DNA of 21,069 nucleotides from assembly GCA_035524495.1 (NCBI GenBank), contig DATKOR010000070.1, forward strand, positions 1 to 21,069, read 5' to 3'. Source of the DNA: CAIKZZ01 sp035524495. GTDB taxonomy: Bacteria > Pseudomonadota > Gammaproteobacteria > Steroidobacterales > Steroidobacteraceae. The translations under genes and the position numbers were made by a program. Shown in pieces: positions 21,049 through 21,069 of this stretch (position 1 is its first letter; every line of letters starts with the position of its first letter). Below the pieces are notes generated by a model, which saw only the letters and a program-made list of their open reading frames with translations, ran no database searches and was not told the origin of the DNA.

Positions 21049-21069
21049 GCGCGGCTTCGATCCACGTGG

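Noticed and set aside
1..21069. CRISPR arrays, insertion sequences, prophage or toxin-antitoxin modules
   Set aside because: I saw no repeat-spacer pattern, transposase or integrase motif, or terminal inverted repeats anywhere in the window.

Overview
The window is about 21 kb of very GC-rich, gene-dense chromosomal DNA. I see no insertion sequence, prophage, CRISPR array or other mobile element. The best guess for the host is a motile, aerobic, high-GC gammaproteobacterium. Two things support this. The flagellar promoters look like the sigma54/sigma28 hierarchy known from Pseudomonas and Vibrio. The chain birA-coaX-SPOR protein-tRNA-Thr also resembles the Pseudomonas order. A betaproteobacterium cannot be excluded from one window.

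Layout: (1) 1-3600 is a flagellar block. flgC (cut by the window edge) and flgB run left. flgA, flgM, flgN, a small CsrA-family gene of the RsmN/RsmF type and a PilZ-domain gene run right, ending at an intrinsic terminator. The flgB side carries a full sigma54 consensus, the flgA side a near match, and flgM has its own sigma28 (FliA) promoter. (2) 3629-4336 is a yhhQ-type queuosine-precursor transporter behind a hairpin-plus-terminator leader. (3) 4344-8645 is a leftward glcD-glcE-glcF operon (glycolate oxidase) ending in a coupled GFA-family zinc protein, divergent from a lactate/glycolate permease (8861-10675). (4) 10851-15397 is a five-gene branched-chain-type ABC importer (two ATPases, binding protein, two permeases), followed by an unrecognised lipoprotein gene. 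(5) 16197-20433 is a leftward housekeeping chain in the order hemH, plsY, birA, coaX, SPOR-domain gene, tRNA-Thr(UGU). From plsY onward the genes are stitched together by 4-nt overlaps, and the last one overlaps the tRNA. (6) 20595-21026 is a DUF3617 secreted protein.

How they work together: FlgA is the P-ring chaperone. FlgB and FlgC are rod subunits. FlgM holds FliA until the hook is complete, and FlgN escorts the hook-associated proteins. The RsmN-like and PilZ proteins would add mRNA-level and cyclic-di-GMP control to the same operon. The glc operon and permease take up and oxidise 2-hydroxy acids to 2-oxo acids. The ABC system imports an unknown small acid or amide. The hemH-tRNA chain mixes haem, phospholipid, biotin and CoA cofactor genes with a tRNA.

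The points most worth a second look are the RsmN-type regulator with a GGA-loop hairpin at its own start codon, a CoaX whose two main active-site motifs are altered, a LivF-type ATPase with Arg in place of the Walker A lysine, the protein-gene/tRNA overlap, and the glcD start region, where a short ORF with a strong Shine-Dalgarno ends in a TTGA overlap.
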